Notes: a model not told the origin generated them from the sequence alone. Numbered from the stretch's first letter, positions 1 to 7,984 are shown. The stretch is DNA of 13,937 bases from an uncultured Eubacteriales bacterium (GCA_934444485.1 CAKSCN010000059.1:1-13937), one strand, 5' to 3'. Translations and numbers: made by a program.

Positions 1-2
1 TT

Positions 3-1904
3 CCCGACTCGCTCGACACACCTGCCTCCGTTTTTGTTTACCCCTCGCCCAGTGCTGATAAGGCGAAGAACGAAACAGAAGTGTTCACCTCGAAGACACT
101 CTACATTGCTGACTCCACAAAGAACAGAGTTCTCGTGTTTGACATCACAAACGGCGAGCCGGTATTCACCAAGACCGTTTATCAGCCCGAGTCCGAGGTT
201 TTCAACGAAGACCATATCTTCAAGCCTATCGGCGTTGCTGTCGATAACGTCGGAAGAATGTACGTTGTCGGTGAGTATACCAACCAGGGAATTATCTCGA
301 TAAACCCCGACGGCACGTTCTTCGGATTCATCGGCGCGCAGGTTGCGAAGACAAGCGTTTGGGATATCATTTGGCGTAACTTCCAGACTAAGGAACAGAG
401 ACGCCGTTCGACAAGTACCGTTGCGACGGAGTTTAACAACATCAACATCGATGAGGACGGCTTCATCTACGCAACAACTTCGTCCATCTCTGCCTCCGAC
501 CAACAGCAGGCGATAACCTCCAAGAGTACCGCCGGCACCTACGCCCCCGTTAAGAAGCTCTCTCCCGACGGTACGGACGTTATGAAGCGTACAGGTTTCT
601 ATCCTCCGTCCGGTGAAGTTAAGGTAAACAACACAAAGACCGCAAAGCTCGAGATAACCGGTCCTTCCACCATTATCGACGTTGCCCTCGGTCCCGACGG
701 TATGTGGTCGATAATCGACGCTAAGCGTCAGAGAGTGTTCACCTACGACGAAGAAGGCAGACTCCTTTTTGCGTTCGGTGATAAGGGCAACCAGCTCGGC
801 AACATTCAGCAGATCAAGGCTATCGATTATCAGGGAACGAATATGCTCCTTCTCGACAGCCAGAACAAGAATATCACGGTCCTCAAGAGAACAAGCTACG
901 GCGACCTTCTTGACGAAGCGATCCTCGCAAACAGAGAAAGACGCTACAGCGACGCCGAGATGTATTGGCAGGAGATCCTCCAGAGAAACTCCAACTTCGA
1001 TATGTCCTACGTCGGTATCGGTAAAGCTCTCTACCGTGAAGCAAACTCCATGGCGGACGAGAACGAAGCAAAAATCGGCGTGTACGAAGAGGCGATGAGC
1101 TACTATAAGTACGCTTACGACACCGCAAACTACTCCGACGCTTACAAGGAAGTAAGAAAGCTCTACGTACAGAGATACATAGTCCTCATTCCGATTATAA
1201 TAATTGTTATCTGCATCTGCATCTCGAAGTTCTTCAAGTACGCCGCAAAGGTAAACCTCAAGGGACAGTCGAGTGCAACCAAGCGCACGCTTTGGCGTGA
1301 GTTCATATACGGAGTTCATACATCGTTCCACCCGTTCGACGGCTTCTGGGATATCAAGCATGAACACCGAGCCTCCGCAAAGGGCGCAACGCTTATCCTC
1401 GTAATTACGATTATTTCCTATATATATCAGTCGATAGGCAGAGGCTACGTAATGGAGCCTAACCCCGAACCCATCTCCCTTATCCTCGAGATTTGCTCGA
1501 TACTTCTCCCCGTCATCCTCTGGACGGTTGCAAACTGGTGTCTCACAACGCTGTTTGACGGTGAAGGCAGCCTCAAGGATATTTACGTAACAACCTGTTA
1601 CGCACTCTTCCCTCTCCCCGCATTCATTATACTTACAACGTTCTGCTCCAATTTCATCACAACCGAAGACGTCGGCTTTATCACGATGTTCATAAAGATT
1701 GCGTATGTTTGGGTAGCGTTCCTGCTGTTCTTCGGCATGATGGTTATCCACGATTACTCACTCTTCAAGAACGTGGTAACAACACTCGGCTCGATAGTCG
1801 GCATGGCGTTCATAATGTTCATAGGCGTACTCTTCTCAACGCTTATCGGTAAAGTGTTCTCCTTTATCTATAACATCTACGTTGAGCTGTCGTACAGAAT
1901 GTAA
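3..1904 (+). CDS. NHL beta-propeller / TPR / Yip1-domain membrane protein, 5' partial
   Basis: The frame is open from the window edge, so the true start lies upstream and 633 residues are visible. An internal GTG at 81 has no good ribosome binding site and should not be taken as the start. The first two thirds contain propeller-like strands with recurring patterns such as TLYIADSTKNRVLVFD (about 93-140), GVAVDNVGRMYVV and IDVALGPDGMWSIID, typical of NHL repeats. A TPR-like helical stretch follows (about 913-1150), then a membrane helix (about 1176-1235) and a Yip1-type C-terminal domain (about 1290-1895). That domain has the entry motif FHPFDGFWD and about five more hydrophobic helices, and its end carries no added domain. 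The propeller is therefore probably outside the cell and the Yip1 domain in the membrane. It is first in the visible operon, 17 bp before the DUF5696 gene and upstream of two sugar permeases. I infer a role as an accessory of that importer. The biochemical function is unknown. Confidence 0.85.
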   Translation, partial: PDSLDTPASVFVYPSPSADKAKNETEVFTSKTLYIADSTKNRVLVFDITNGEPVFTKTVYQPESEVFNEDHIFKPIGVAVDNVGRMYVVGEYTNQGIISINPDGTFFGFIGAQVAKTSVWDIIWRNFQTKEQRRRSTSTVATEFNNINIDEDGFIYATTSSISASDQQQAITSKSTAGTYAPVKKLSPDGTDVMKRTGFYPPSGEVKVNNTKTAKLEITGPSTIIDVALGPDGMWSIIDAKRQRVFTYDEEGRLLFAFGDKGNQLGNIQQIKAIDYQGTNMLLLDSQNKNITVLKRTSYGDLLDEAILANRERRYSDAEMYWQEILQRNSNFDMSYVGIGKALYREANSMADENEAKIGVYEEAMSYYKYAYDTANYSDAYKEVRKLYVQRYIVLIPIIIIVICICISKFFKYAAKVNLKGQSSATKRTLWREFIYGVHTSFHPFDGFWDIKHEHRASAKGATLILVITIISYIYQSIGRGYVMEPNPEPISLILEICSILLPVILWTVANWCLTTLFDGEGSLKDIYVTTCYALFPLPAFIILTTFCSNFITTEDVGFITMFIKIAYVWVAFLLFFGMMVIHDYSLFKNVVTTLGSIVGMAFIMFIGVLFSTLIGKVFSFIYNIYVELSYRM

Positions 1905-1921
1905 CAAGGAGGGAGATAAAG

Positions 1922-4900
1922 ATGAAAACAACAAAGAAAATTTTAGCATTGCTCCTGTCTCTCCTTATGCTTGCCGGAGTTATGTCCTCTGTTACTTTGC
2001 CCGCCCTTGCGGCAGATAAAAATGCCGACGAAGAGGAAGAGGTAACGGGACCTACCGCCGAAGAAATTGCGGCATACTACCTCAATAAGGCAGTATACGA
2101 GAACCCTTACGAGAAGCTCGCTTCCATGACAAAGTATTACGAAACCGGAAAGTACGAGCTTTGGGGACTTGAGCAGACCGGTGAAATTGCTCTCGTTGAC
2201 AAGGCAACCGGTCAGATACTCTTCAGCAACCCCTACGATGTTTCCACGATGAGTAAAGACCCCAAGAAGGACGAAGTAAAGAAACAGCTCCTTTCCCAGG
2301 TCATACTCAAGTACAGCAACAGCTCGCAGGAAACCATAATGTACAGCTTTACCGAGGCTGCCGTAAACAGCCAGATAAAGATGGTGCCCATAAGAGGCGG
2401 ACTCCGTGTTGAGTACACCATGGGCCGTGAGCAGGCGAGAGTTCTTGTTCCCAATATGATGGAGCGCACGAGATTTGAGGAAAAAATCCTTAACAAGATG
2501 CCCCACTACGACGCGGACGGCAAGAAAATCTACGACGAAAAGCTTAAGAAGTGTCCTTACGACTACATGAAGGCTTTCTACGGAAACGATTATAAGTCTC
2601 TCGACAAGGCATACAGCGATACAGCCCGTCAGTCGCTTATCGCATCGTTCCCGATTATCGAAAAGTACGACATCTACGTACTCGGCTCCGATACCGGTAA
2701 GAAGGATAAGGAAAACCTCGAGTACCTCATAACAGCGTATACCGACTACTCTTTCGACGACATGGATGAGGACTACAGTATGCTCGAATATGAGGCGAAT
2801 GTTTCCGCAATGCCGCTCTTTAAGGTAGCTCTCGAGTACTACCCCGAAGACGAGGGACTCAGAGTAAGATGCCCCTCCAGCGACATCAGATTCGACTCCT
2901 CCACATACAGTGTTACCTCGATAAGCTTCCTCCCGTTCTTCGGCGCAGGCGCATCGAGCGACCTTGAAGGCTTCACGTTTATCCCCGACGGTTCGGGTGC
3001 GATAGTTGACTTTGCGGACGTTAAGGACTCCGTAAATGAGCTTACCATAACCGGAAAGCTCTACGGCCCCGACTACTCCTACCACCAGATAACAGGTAAG
3101 AACCAGGAAATCATGAGACTCCCCGTTTACGGTATCTCCAGAACCTCCGAGTTCACGGAGTTCGATGAGGAAGCGTACACCGAGAAGTTCTCCAAGATTT
3201 ACCTCACGGCGGCAGAAGAGGCTGCGGCGGCTGAAGCGGAAGGTCTGACAACCGACGAAGCTACGGCTGACGAAACCACAGCCGATGAAGCAAAAGCCGA
3301 TGAAACGAAGACTGAGGATGCGGCAGCTGACGAGACAACAGCTGAAACAACAGCCGACGAGACAACGGCAGATGAAGCAACCGCTGAAGAAACAGCTGAC
3401 GAAACAACAACCGCTGAAGAAACAACTGATGAAACTACGGTTGATGAGACAACTGCCGACGAAACGGCAGAGCCCGAAAACGACAAGCCCAAGAAGACGG
3501 AAACCGCAGGCTTTGTGGCATACATCGAAGAGGGCGACGCACTCGCAGAGATAAGCACCGTTCACGGCGGTATAGTACACAAGTACAACTCCACGAGAGC
3601 AACATTCTTCCCGAAGCCTTCCGACTCCTACGAGCTTACCGGTATTTCCGCAACGGGAAGCGCAACGTGGTCGGTTACCTCCGACAGAAAGTATACCGGC
3701 AACTTCACGATAAGATTTATCCCCACCTTCGGCGAAAAGACAAAGATCGCCGGCATGGCGGAGACGGTCAGAAACTATCTTGTATCTCAGGGCAAGCTCT
3801 CGAAGCTTGAAAACAAGGGCGACGACATTCCGCTTTATCTTGAGAACTTCGGCTCGATAAAGACACAGCAGAAGGTCTTCGGCTTCCCCGTTTCGGTTCA
3901 GACTCCTCTCACCACCTTTGACGACTGCATCACAATGCTCGAAGAGCTAAAGGCTGAGGGAATAAGCAATATAAACGTAAGATACAAGGGCTGGTACAAC
4001 GGCGGTCTTTACGCAACCGTACCCAATAAGATTAAGGTAGACAAGGCGGTTGGCGGTGAAAAGGGACTCGAAAAGCTCGCAGCATACGCAAGCGAAAACG
4101 GAATCGGTCTCTATCCCGACCTCGAGCTTCTCCATGTAATGAAGGTCGGCACGTTCGACGGCTTCAACTACAAGAAAGACGCTATTCAGACCATCGATGA
4201 AAGAACCGCCGTACACAAGACCTACAGCGCACTCTTCCAGGGCTACGAGGACGACGGTATTCTTATCGTAACTCCCGAGTCCATAGCGAAATACATAAAG
4301 AACAGCTCTTCGGATTACGCAAAGTTCGGTCTTTCCGGAATTTCCGTGGGTTCGCTCGGCGATGAGCTTAACTCCGACCACAACAAGGATTATCCGCTCA
4401 CACGTGTGGACGCAGAGGAAATCATTTCCGAACAGCTCGCAGGACTCAAGGAGAGCGACGGATCGGTTATGGTAGACTCCGGAAACGCATATGTTCTCGG
4501 CAGTGCGGACCACATCCTCGGACTTCCTCTCGACTCCAGCAAAAACGTATACGCCTCCGCAGCAGTTCCTTTCTACGGAATGGTGCTTCACGGATATGTT
4601 GAGTATGCGGGAACAGCAATTAACCTCGACGGCGACTTTGAGTACAGTGTTCTCAAGGCGATAGAAAGCGGCGCAAGCCCCTACTTCATCCTCTCCTACA
4701 GACACGAGAATACCTCCGAGCTTAAGTCTTTCACCGACTTCTCGAAGTATTACTCGATAAGATACAACATTTGGAAGGACGACCTTTTTGACACCTACAA
4801 GAAGCTCAACGACGCACTGAAAACCGTAAAGTATGATACAATTACCGAACACGAAATCCTCGACACGAGAGTCGTCAAGGTGACATACTCCGGCGGAACT

Positions 4901-4981
4901 TCATTTATACTCAACTACAACACGAAGCCGGTTACCGTGGACGGAGAGACAGTCCCCGCCATGGACTTCCTCAAGAAATAA
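1922..4981 (+). CDS. Large secreted DUF5696-type protein, probable glycan-binding or glycosidase-like component
   Basis: This is a 1019-residue protein starting at an ATG, 7 bp after a strong AAGGAGGGA site at 1906-1914. Residues 1-30 form a classic Sec signal peptide (KK, a leucine-rich core, then ALA before A31). No lipobox cysteine and no C-terminal anchor are visible, so it is probably released or held by partners. The N-terminal half looks like a beta-sandwich (GEIALVDKATGQILFSNPYD, then IPDGSGAIVDF). An acidic low-complexity insertion spans about residues 430-520. The C-terminal half (about 640-1000) reads as an alternating beta/alpha barrel: INVRYKGWYNGG, GLYPDLELLH (D733, E735), SVGSLGDELNSD (D814, E815), GSVMVDSGNAY, VPFYGMVLHG. 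I recognise the whole as the DUF5696 family, commonly found beside Yip1 proteins and LplB/YtcP-type permeases. Glycosidase-like activity is inferred from fold-like patterns; a binding-only role is equally possible. Confidence 0.85.
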   Translation: MKTTKKILALLLSLLMLAGVMSSVTLPALAADKNADEEEEVTGPTAEEIAAYYLNKAVYENPYEKLASMTKYYETGKYELWGLEQTGEIALVDKATGQILFSNPYDVSTMSKDPKKDEVKKQLLSQVILKYSNSSQETIMYSFTEAAVNSQIKMVPIRGGLRVEYTMGREQARVLVPNMMERTRFEEKILNKMPHYDADGKKIYDEKLKKCPYDYMKAFYGNDYKSLDKAYSDTARQSLIASFPIIEKYDIYVLGSDTGKKDKENLEYLITAYTDYSFDDMDEDYSMLEYEANVSAMPLFKVALEYYPEDEGLRVRCPSSDIRFDSSTYSVTSISFLPFFGAGASSDLEGFTFIPDGSGAIVDFADVKDSVNELTITGKLYGPDYSYHQITGKNQEIMRLPVYGISRTSEFTEFDEEAYTEKFSKIYLTAAEEAAAAEAEGLTTDEATADETTADEAKADETKTEDAAADETTAETTADETTADEATAEETADETTTAEETTDETTVDETTADETAEPENDKPKKTETAGFVAYIEEGDALAEISTVHGGIVHKYNSTRATFFPKPSDSYELTGISATGSATWSVTSDRKYTGNFTIRFIPTFGEKTKIAGMAETVRNYLVSQGKLSKLENKGDDIPLYLENFGSIKTQQKVFGFPVSVQTPLTTFDDCITMLEELKAEGISNINVRYKGWYNGGLYATVPNKIKVDKAVGGEKGLEKLAAYASENGIGLYPDLELLHVMKVGTFDGFNYKKDAIQTIDERTAVHKTYSALFQGYEDDGILIVTPESIAKYIKNSSSDYAKFGLSGISVGSLGDELNSDHNKDYPLTRVDAEEIISEQLAGLKESDGSVMVDSGNAYVLGSADHILGLPLDSSKNVYASAAVPFYGMVLHGYVEYAGTAINLDGDFEYSVLKAIESGASPYFILSYRHENTSELKSFTDFSKYYSIRYNIWKDDLFDTYKKLNDALKTVKYDTITEHEILDTRVVKVTYSGGTSFILNYNTKPVTVDGETVPAMDFLKK
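3245..3471 (+). repeat. Degenerate tandem repeat encoding Thr-Ala-Asp-Glu units inside the DUF5696 gene
   Basis: This stretch encodes about 75 residues built almost only from T, A, D and E, with units such as TTADE, TADEA and TAEE recurring with a period of about 5-6 residues. The reading frame is kept throughout. Codons vary (ACA/ACG/ACC/ACT, GAA/GAG, GAC/GAT), so the array is not a recent perfect duplication. It is flanked by an Ala/Glu-rich lead-in from about 3209 and a Pro/Lys-containing exit to about 3500, after which ordinary folded sequence resumes at GFVAYIEEGDALAEIS. The result is a long, strongly negative, probably disordered loop. Confidence 0.85.
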
Positions 4982-5002
4982 GAAAGGCTATAGGTGTATA
5001 TA

Positions 5003-5968
5003 ATGAATAATAACGTAACAGCAAAGCCTGTAACCGGAAAGCGCAAGAAGATAGCCTCTATCGAAGCGAAAAAGGCGAGAGCCGGTTGGTGGTTTGTAAT
5101 GCCCTTCGTTTTGGGTATCGTACTTATCTACCTTCCCATTCTCGGTAACTCTCTCTGGTACAGCTTTAACTCAATGAAAGTTCAGGCAGGCGGCGGTTTT
5201 GCGCTGACCTTTGTGGGACTGAAGAATTATTCTGACGCTATATTCTCCGACCCGTCGTATCTCCAGATACTTGTGGCGAGCATAAAGCAGCTCATATTCG
5301 ATATTCCCGCAATAGTAATATTCGCACTCTTCATGGCAATTGTCCTCAACCAGAAGATGGTCGGACGTGCCGTATTCCGTGCAATATTCTTTATCCCGGT
5401 TATCATTTCCACAGGTCTTATCGACTCCATCGACCAGTCCAACACCCTCCTCAACTATATGTCCGAGGGCGGTATCGAGACGGGCAATACCAACCAGTCC
5501 TCCGCAGCCGAGATTATCAACACAGTTGACGTAACAACATTCCTCGGCAGTATGGAGGTCGGTACGGAGCTTGTACACTACGTCGTTGACGTCGTAAACA
5601 ACATCTTCAATATCGTAAACCGCTCCGGCGTTCAGATGCTCGTATTCCTCTCGGGACTTCAGTCAATCTCCCCCGCAATATACGAGTCCTGCACCATGGA
5701 GGGCGCAACGGCTTGGGAAACCTTCTGGAAGATCACTTTCCCGATGATAAGCCCGATGATCCTCGTAAACGCAATTTACACGATTATCGACTCCTTCACA
5801 AGCGAGTCAAACTCGGTAATGAGCTACATCAGCAGCGTTTACGACCAGGCGGAGGGCCGAGTACTTTCCTCGGCGATGTCGTGGATTTACTTCTTGGTCG
5901 TTATGCTCATCATAGCTGCGGTTGCCGGTATTATGTCGATGTACGTATTCTACCAGCGCAGAGATTAA
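5003..5968 (+). CDS. Carbohydrate ABC importer permease, LplB/MalF-like
   Basis: This is an inner-membrane subunit of a binding-protein-dependent importer, 321 residues from ATG 5003. That start has AGGTG at 4992-4996, 6 bp upstream. An alternative GTG at 4994 would add three residues and could use GAAAGG at 4982-4987. Hydrophobic helices are evident near the N-terminus (WWFVMPFVLGIVLIYLPILG), then LQILVASIKQLIFDIPAIVI, VFRAIFFIPVIIS, MLVFLSGLQSI, a segment around MISPMILVNAIYTII, and a final helix before YQRRD. The EAA loop that contacts the ATPase is seen as YESCTMEGATAWETF (Y227 onward), diverging from the usual EAA but keeping the conserved glycine (G234). An unusual loop of about 65 polar residues (141-208) separates the third and fourth helices. 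It pairs with the next gene, 19 bp downstream. The substrate is probably an oligosaccharide, not determined. Confidence 0.9.
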   Translation: MNNNVTAKPVTGKRKKIASIEAKKARAGWWFVMPFVLGIVLIYLPILGNSLWYSFNSMKVQAGGGFALTFVGLKNYSDAIFSDPSYLQILVASIKQLIFDIPAIVIFALFMAIVLNQKMVGRAVFRAIFFIPVIISTGLIDSIDQSNTLLNYMSEGGIETGNTNQSSAAEIINTVDVTTFLGSMEVGTELVHYVVDVVNNIFNIVNRSGVQMLVFLSGLQSISPAIYESCTMEGATAWETFWKITFPMISPMILVNAIYTIIDSFTSESNSVMSYISSVYDQAEGRVLSSAMSWIYFLVVMLIIAAVAGIMSMYVFYQRRD

Positions 5969-5987
5969 CAGAAGGAGGAAGTAGTAA

Positions 5988-7028
5988 ATGAATTCGGTAA
6001 TAAATAAGTTCACAAAAAAAGATACGTCCTCCAAAAAAATCAAAGTTGATTTCGAGGGCAAGGTAGACTGGAAGACACGTATGGCGATGCGTGTGTTCAA
6101 CAAGAAGTTCGCTTTACAGTTCATAATCGCAATCTTCAGATACGTGTTCCTTATAGGTATTTCGTACATCATTCTTTACCCGTTCTTCACAAAGATTTCG
6201 GCGTCCTTCATGAGTTCCGACGACTTCGTTGACGTAACGGTAAAGCTTATCCCGAAGTACCCCACGCTCGATAACTATAAGTTCATCTTCATCGAGAACA
6301 AGTACCTCGAGGCACTCTTCAACTCCGCAACGCTCGCACTTCTGTCGGCGTTCATCCAGACAATGATAACCGCATTTATCGGTTACGGCTTCGCAAAGTT
6401 CAAGTTCAAGGGCAGAGGACTCCTGTTCGTACTCGTTATTCTTACGATGGTAGTACCTCACAAAACTCTTCAGCTTGCGATGTTCATGAAGTTCAAGTAC
6501 TTCGATATCTACGGTATCTACGGTGCGATAGCGTCGCTGTTCGGTGCAAAGACAACGTGGATTGACCTCATCAATACATATTGGCCTCTGACGATTCTCT
6601 CACTCGGCGGTCTTGCCTTCAAGAACGGTCTCTACATCTTCATCTTCAGACAGTTCTACAAGGGCGTTCCTGACGAGCTTGAGGAAGCGGCGTACGTTGA
6701 CGGTTCGGGTATCTTCAGAACATACTTCCAGATTATCCTTCCGCTTACGATTCCGATAATGGTTACGGTATTCATGTTCGCTTTCTCTTGGCAGTGGACC
6801 GATACCTACTACACAAGCCTGTTCTTCACGGCTACAGGACCTCACCTTCTCCCGGCGGTCGTTTCCGTTCCGCAGTCGCTCTCGACTTCGTATGCGGCAG
6901 CACCTCTCCGTGAATCGGCGGTTCTCAACACCGCAGGTCTTATGGTTATAGCACCCCTGTTCATCATCTTCCTCTTCGCACAGAAGTCTCTTGTTCAGGG
7001 TATCGAGCGTTCCGGTATCGTCGGCTGA
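5988..7028 (+). CDS. Carbohydrate ABC importer permease, YtcP/LplC/MalG-like
   Basis: This is the second membrane subunit of the importer, 346 residues, starting at an ATG 9 bp after AAGGAGG (5972-5978). A basic cytoplasmic N-terminus of about 40 residues precedes six expected helices, including FRYVFLIGISYIILYPFF, a hydrophobic segment around LLFVLVILTMVVP, a segment around WPLTILSLGGLAF, and the C-terminal LMVIAPLFIIFLFAQKSLVQG. The EAA loop is textbook: VPDELEEAAYVDGSGIF, with E232-E233-A234-A235 and G239, followed by ILPL. The C-terminus (QGIERSGIVG) matches the QGi.aGavKG-like ending of MalG-type permeases. It forms a heterodimer with the preceding permease. No ATPase gene is adjacent, as is common in Gram-positive bacteria where one MsmX-type ATPase serves several importers. 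It is last in the operon, followed by an intrinsic terminator. Confidence 0.93.
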   Translation: MNSVINKFTKKDTSSKKIKVDFEGKVDWKTRMAMRVFNKKFALQFIIAIFRYVFLIGISYIILYPFFTKISASFMSSDDFVDVTVKLIPKYPTLDNYKFIFIENKYLEALFNSATLALLSAFIQTMITAFIGYGFAKFKFKGRGLLFVLVILTMVVPHKTLQLAMFMKFKYFDIYGIYGAIASLFGAKTTWIDLINTYWPLTILSLGGLAFKNGLYIFIFRQFYKGVPDELEEAAYVDGSGIFRTYFQIILPLTIPIMVTVFMFAFSWQWTDTYYTSLFFTATGPHLLPAVVSVPQSLSTSYAAAPLRESAVLNTAGLMVIAPLFIIFLFAQKSLVQGIERSGIVG

Positions 7029-7064
7029 TATTCGCCGGAGCAAAACTCACAATTATCAAAAAGC

Positions 7065-7098
7065 ACGGGGGAAGCCGAAAGGTTTCCCCGTTTTTCTT
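7065..7098 (+). terminator. Intrinsic terminator after the permease operon
   Basis: The left arm is ACGGGG (7065-7070), one bulged G (7071) and AAGCC (7072-7076). The loop is GAAA (7077-7080) and the right arm is GGTTTCCCCGT (7081-7091), with one G-U pair. A TTTTTCTT tract follows directly. The GNRA loop and the T run make this a strong Rho-independent terminator. It sits 37 bp after the second permease and ends 25 bp before the deacetylase start. As no clear promoter lies between it and that gene, partial read-through is plausible. Confidence 0.88.
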
Positions 7099-7122
7099 AA
7101 TATGAAGTAAAGGAGAAGAACC

Positions 7123-7932
7123 ATGATTATTCGCAACAACCTTTGGAAGGACGGTAAGCATAAGTGCCTCACAATGAGCTACGACGACGGCACGGTCTGG
7201 GATTATAAGCTCGTCGAAATTTTCGACAAATACGGCATAAGAGGCACTTTCCACCTCAATTCGAGCTTCTTCGAGTCGAGAACCGACGCAACGGTCAAGA
7301 AAGAGGACGTCAAGGAGCTTTATAAGAACCACGAGGTGTCCCTCCACAGCTACACGCACCCGACCTTCGGAGAGCTTCCCGACTTCGTAATAGCGGATGA
7401 GCTGAATATCGACCGAAAGAACCTCGAAAAGCTCTGCGGCTATACAATCAGAGGACTTTCTTACCCCAACGGCATGGTTTCGATTGAGGACAGAATCGAG
7501 AACCTCTGCAAAATGTGCGGAATGAAGTACGGCAGAGCGACTGAGTGCAAAACCGACTTCAGACTGCCGAAGGATTTTCTCTGCTGGTATCCGACCGCCC
7601 ACCACAGCGGAAACATCGAGGAGCTTTTCGATAAGCTCTTGAATGTCCGTGATTTCTGGCTCAATATGCCGCTTATGTACGTGTGGGGACACAGCTATGA
7701 GTTCGACAGAAACAACAACTGGGAGCTTATCGAGAATTTCTGCAAAAAGGCAGGCGGCAACGGCGACGTTTGGTACGCAACCAACATCGAGATTTACGAC
7801 TACGTCACAGCCTCCCGTTCGATAGACTACGGTCTCGATTACCACACTGCCTACAATCCTTCGGCGATTTCCGTTTGGATAACCGTCAACGGAAAGCCCG
7901 TTGAGCTTAAGCCCGGTCACAACAGTTTTTGA
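7123..7932 (+). CDS. Cytoplasmic polysaccharide deacetylase (NodB / CE4-like)
   Basis: This 269-residue protein starts at an ATG 7 bp after AAGGAG (7110-7115). The NodB homology motifs are visible. Motif 1 is SYDDG (residues 19-23), where the first Asp is the usual catalytic base and the second a metal ligand. Motif 2 is HSYTHP (75-80), giving the two metal-binding histidines of the H-x3-H pattern. Later elements include LSYPNG and YVWGHSYEFD, the latter resembling the closing histidine motif. No signal peptide or membrane helix is seen, unlike peptidoglycan and chitin deacetylases that work outside the cell, so I infer action on an imported acetylated sugar or oligosaccharide. It lies between the transporter operon and the catabolic operon. 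It could be expressed by read-through of the terminator upstream. The substrate is unknown, and some members of this fold hydrolyse other C-N bonds. Confidence 0.86.
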   Translation: MIIRNNLWKDGKHKCLTMSYDDGTVWDYKLVEIFDKYGIRGTFHLNSSFFESRTDATVKKEDVKELYKNHEVSLHSYTHPTFGELPDFVIADELNIDRKNLEKLCGYTIRGLSYPNGMVSIEDRIENLCKMCGMKYGRATECKTDFRLPKDFLCWYPTAHHSGNIEELFDKLLNVRDFWLNMPLMYVWGHSYEFDRNNNWELIENFCKKAGGNGDVWYATNIEIYDYVTASRSIDYGLDYHTAYNPSAISVWITVNGKPVELKPGHNSF

Positions 7933-7941
7933 TGAATTTCA

Positions 7942-7984
7942 GGGGACGGTATACGGAATGTGCCGTCCCCGCACTTTGCTTTTA
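7942..7984 (+). terminator. Probable intrinsic terminator after the deacetylase gene
   Basis: A perfect 8-bp inverted repeat (GGGGACGG at 7942-7949, CCGTCCCC at 7963-7970) is extended inward by four A-U/G-U pairs, leaving a five-base loop. The T tract downstream is interrupted (GCACTTTGCTTTT), so termination may be weaker than at 7065. It begins 10 bp after the stop codon of the deacetylase. Confidence 0.65.

Noticed and set aside
81..83. GTG as the start of the first gene
   Set aside because: The frame is open to the window edge with protein-like sequence, and no Shine-Dalgarno sequence precedes 81. The gene is cut by the window, not started there.
3245..3471. CRISPR-like array or DNA-level repeat element
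   Set aside because: The repeats are short, in frame, degenerate at the third codon position and lack spacers; they are protein low complexity.
1943..3580. A 545-codon open frame on the minus strand, opposite the DUF5696 gene
   Set aside because: It has no ribosome binding site and an odd Cys/Val/Arg-rich composition, and it lies opposite a gene with a signal peptide and a family match. The strong codon bias of the plus-strand gene (few TTA, CTA and TCA codons) explains the lack of stops.
3947..4852. A 301-codon minus-strand frame opposite the end of the DUF5696 gene
   Set aside because: It is a shadow of codon bias in the plus-strand gene, with no domain and no start signals.
6964..7920. 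A 318-codon minus-strand frame opposite the deacetylase and the end of the second permease
   Set aside because: It runs through the terminator at 7065-7098 and opposes a gene with intact NodB motifs. It shows no recognisable domain.
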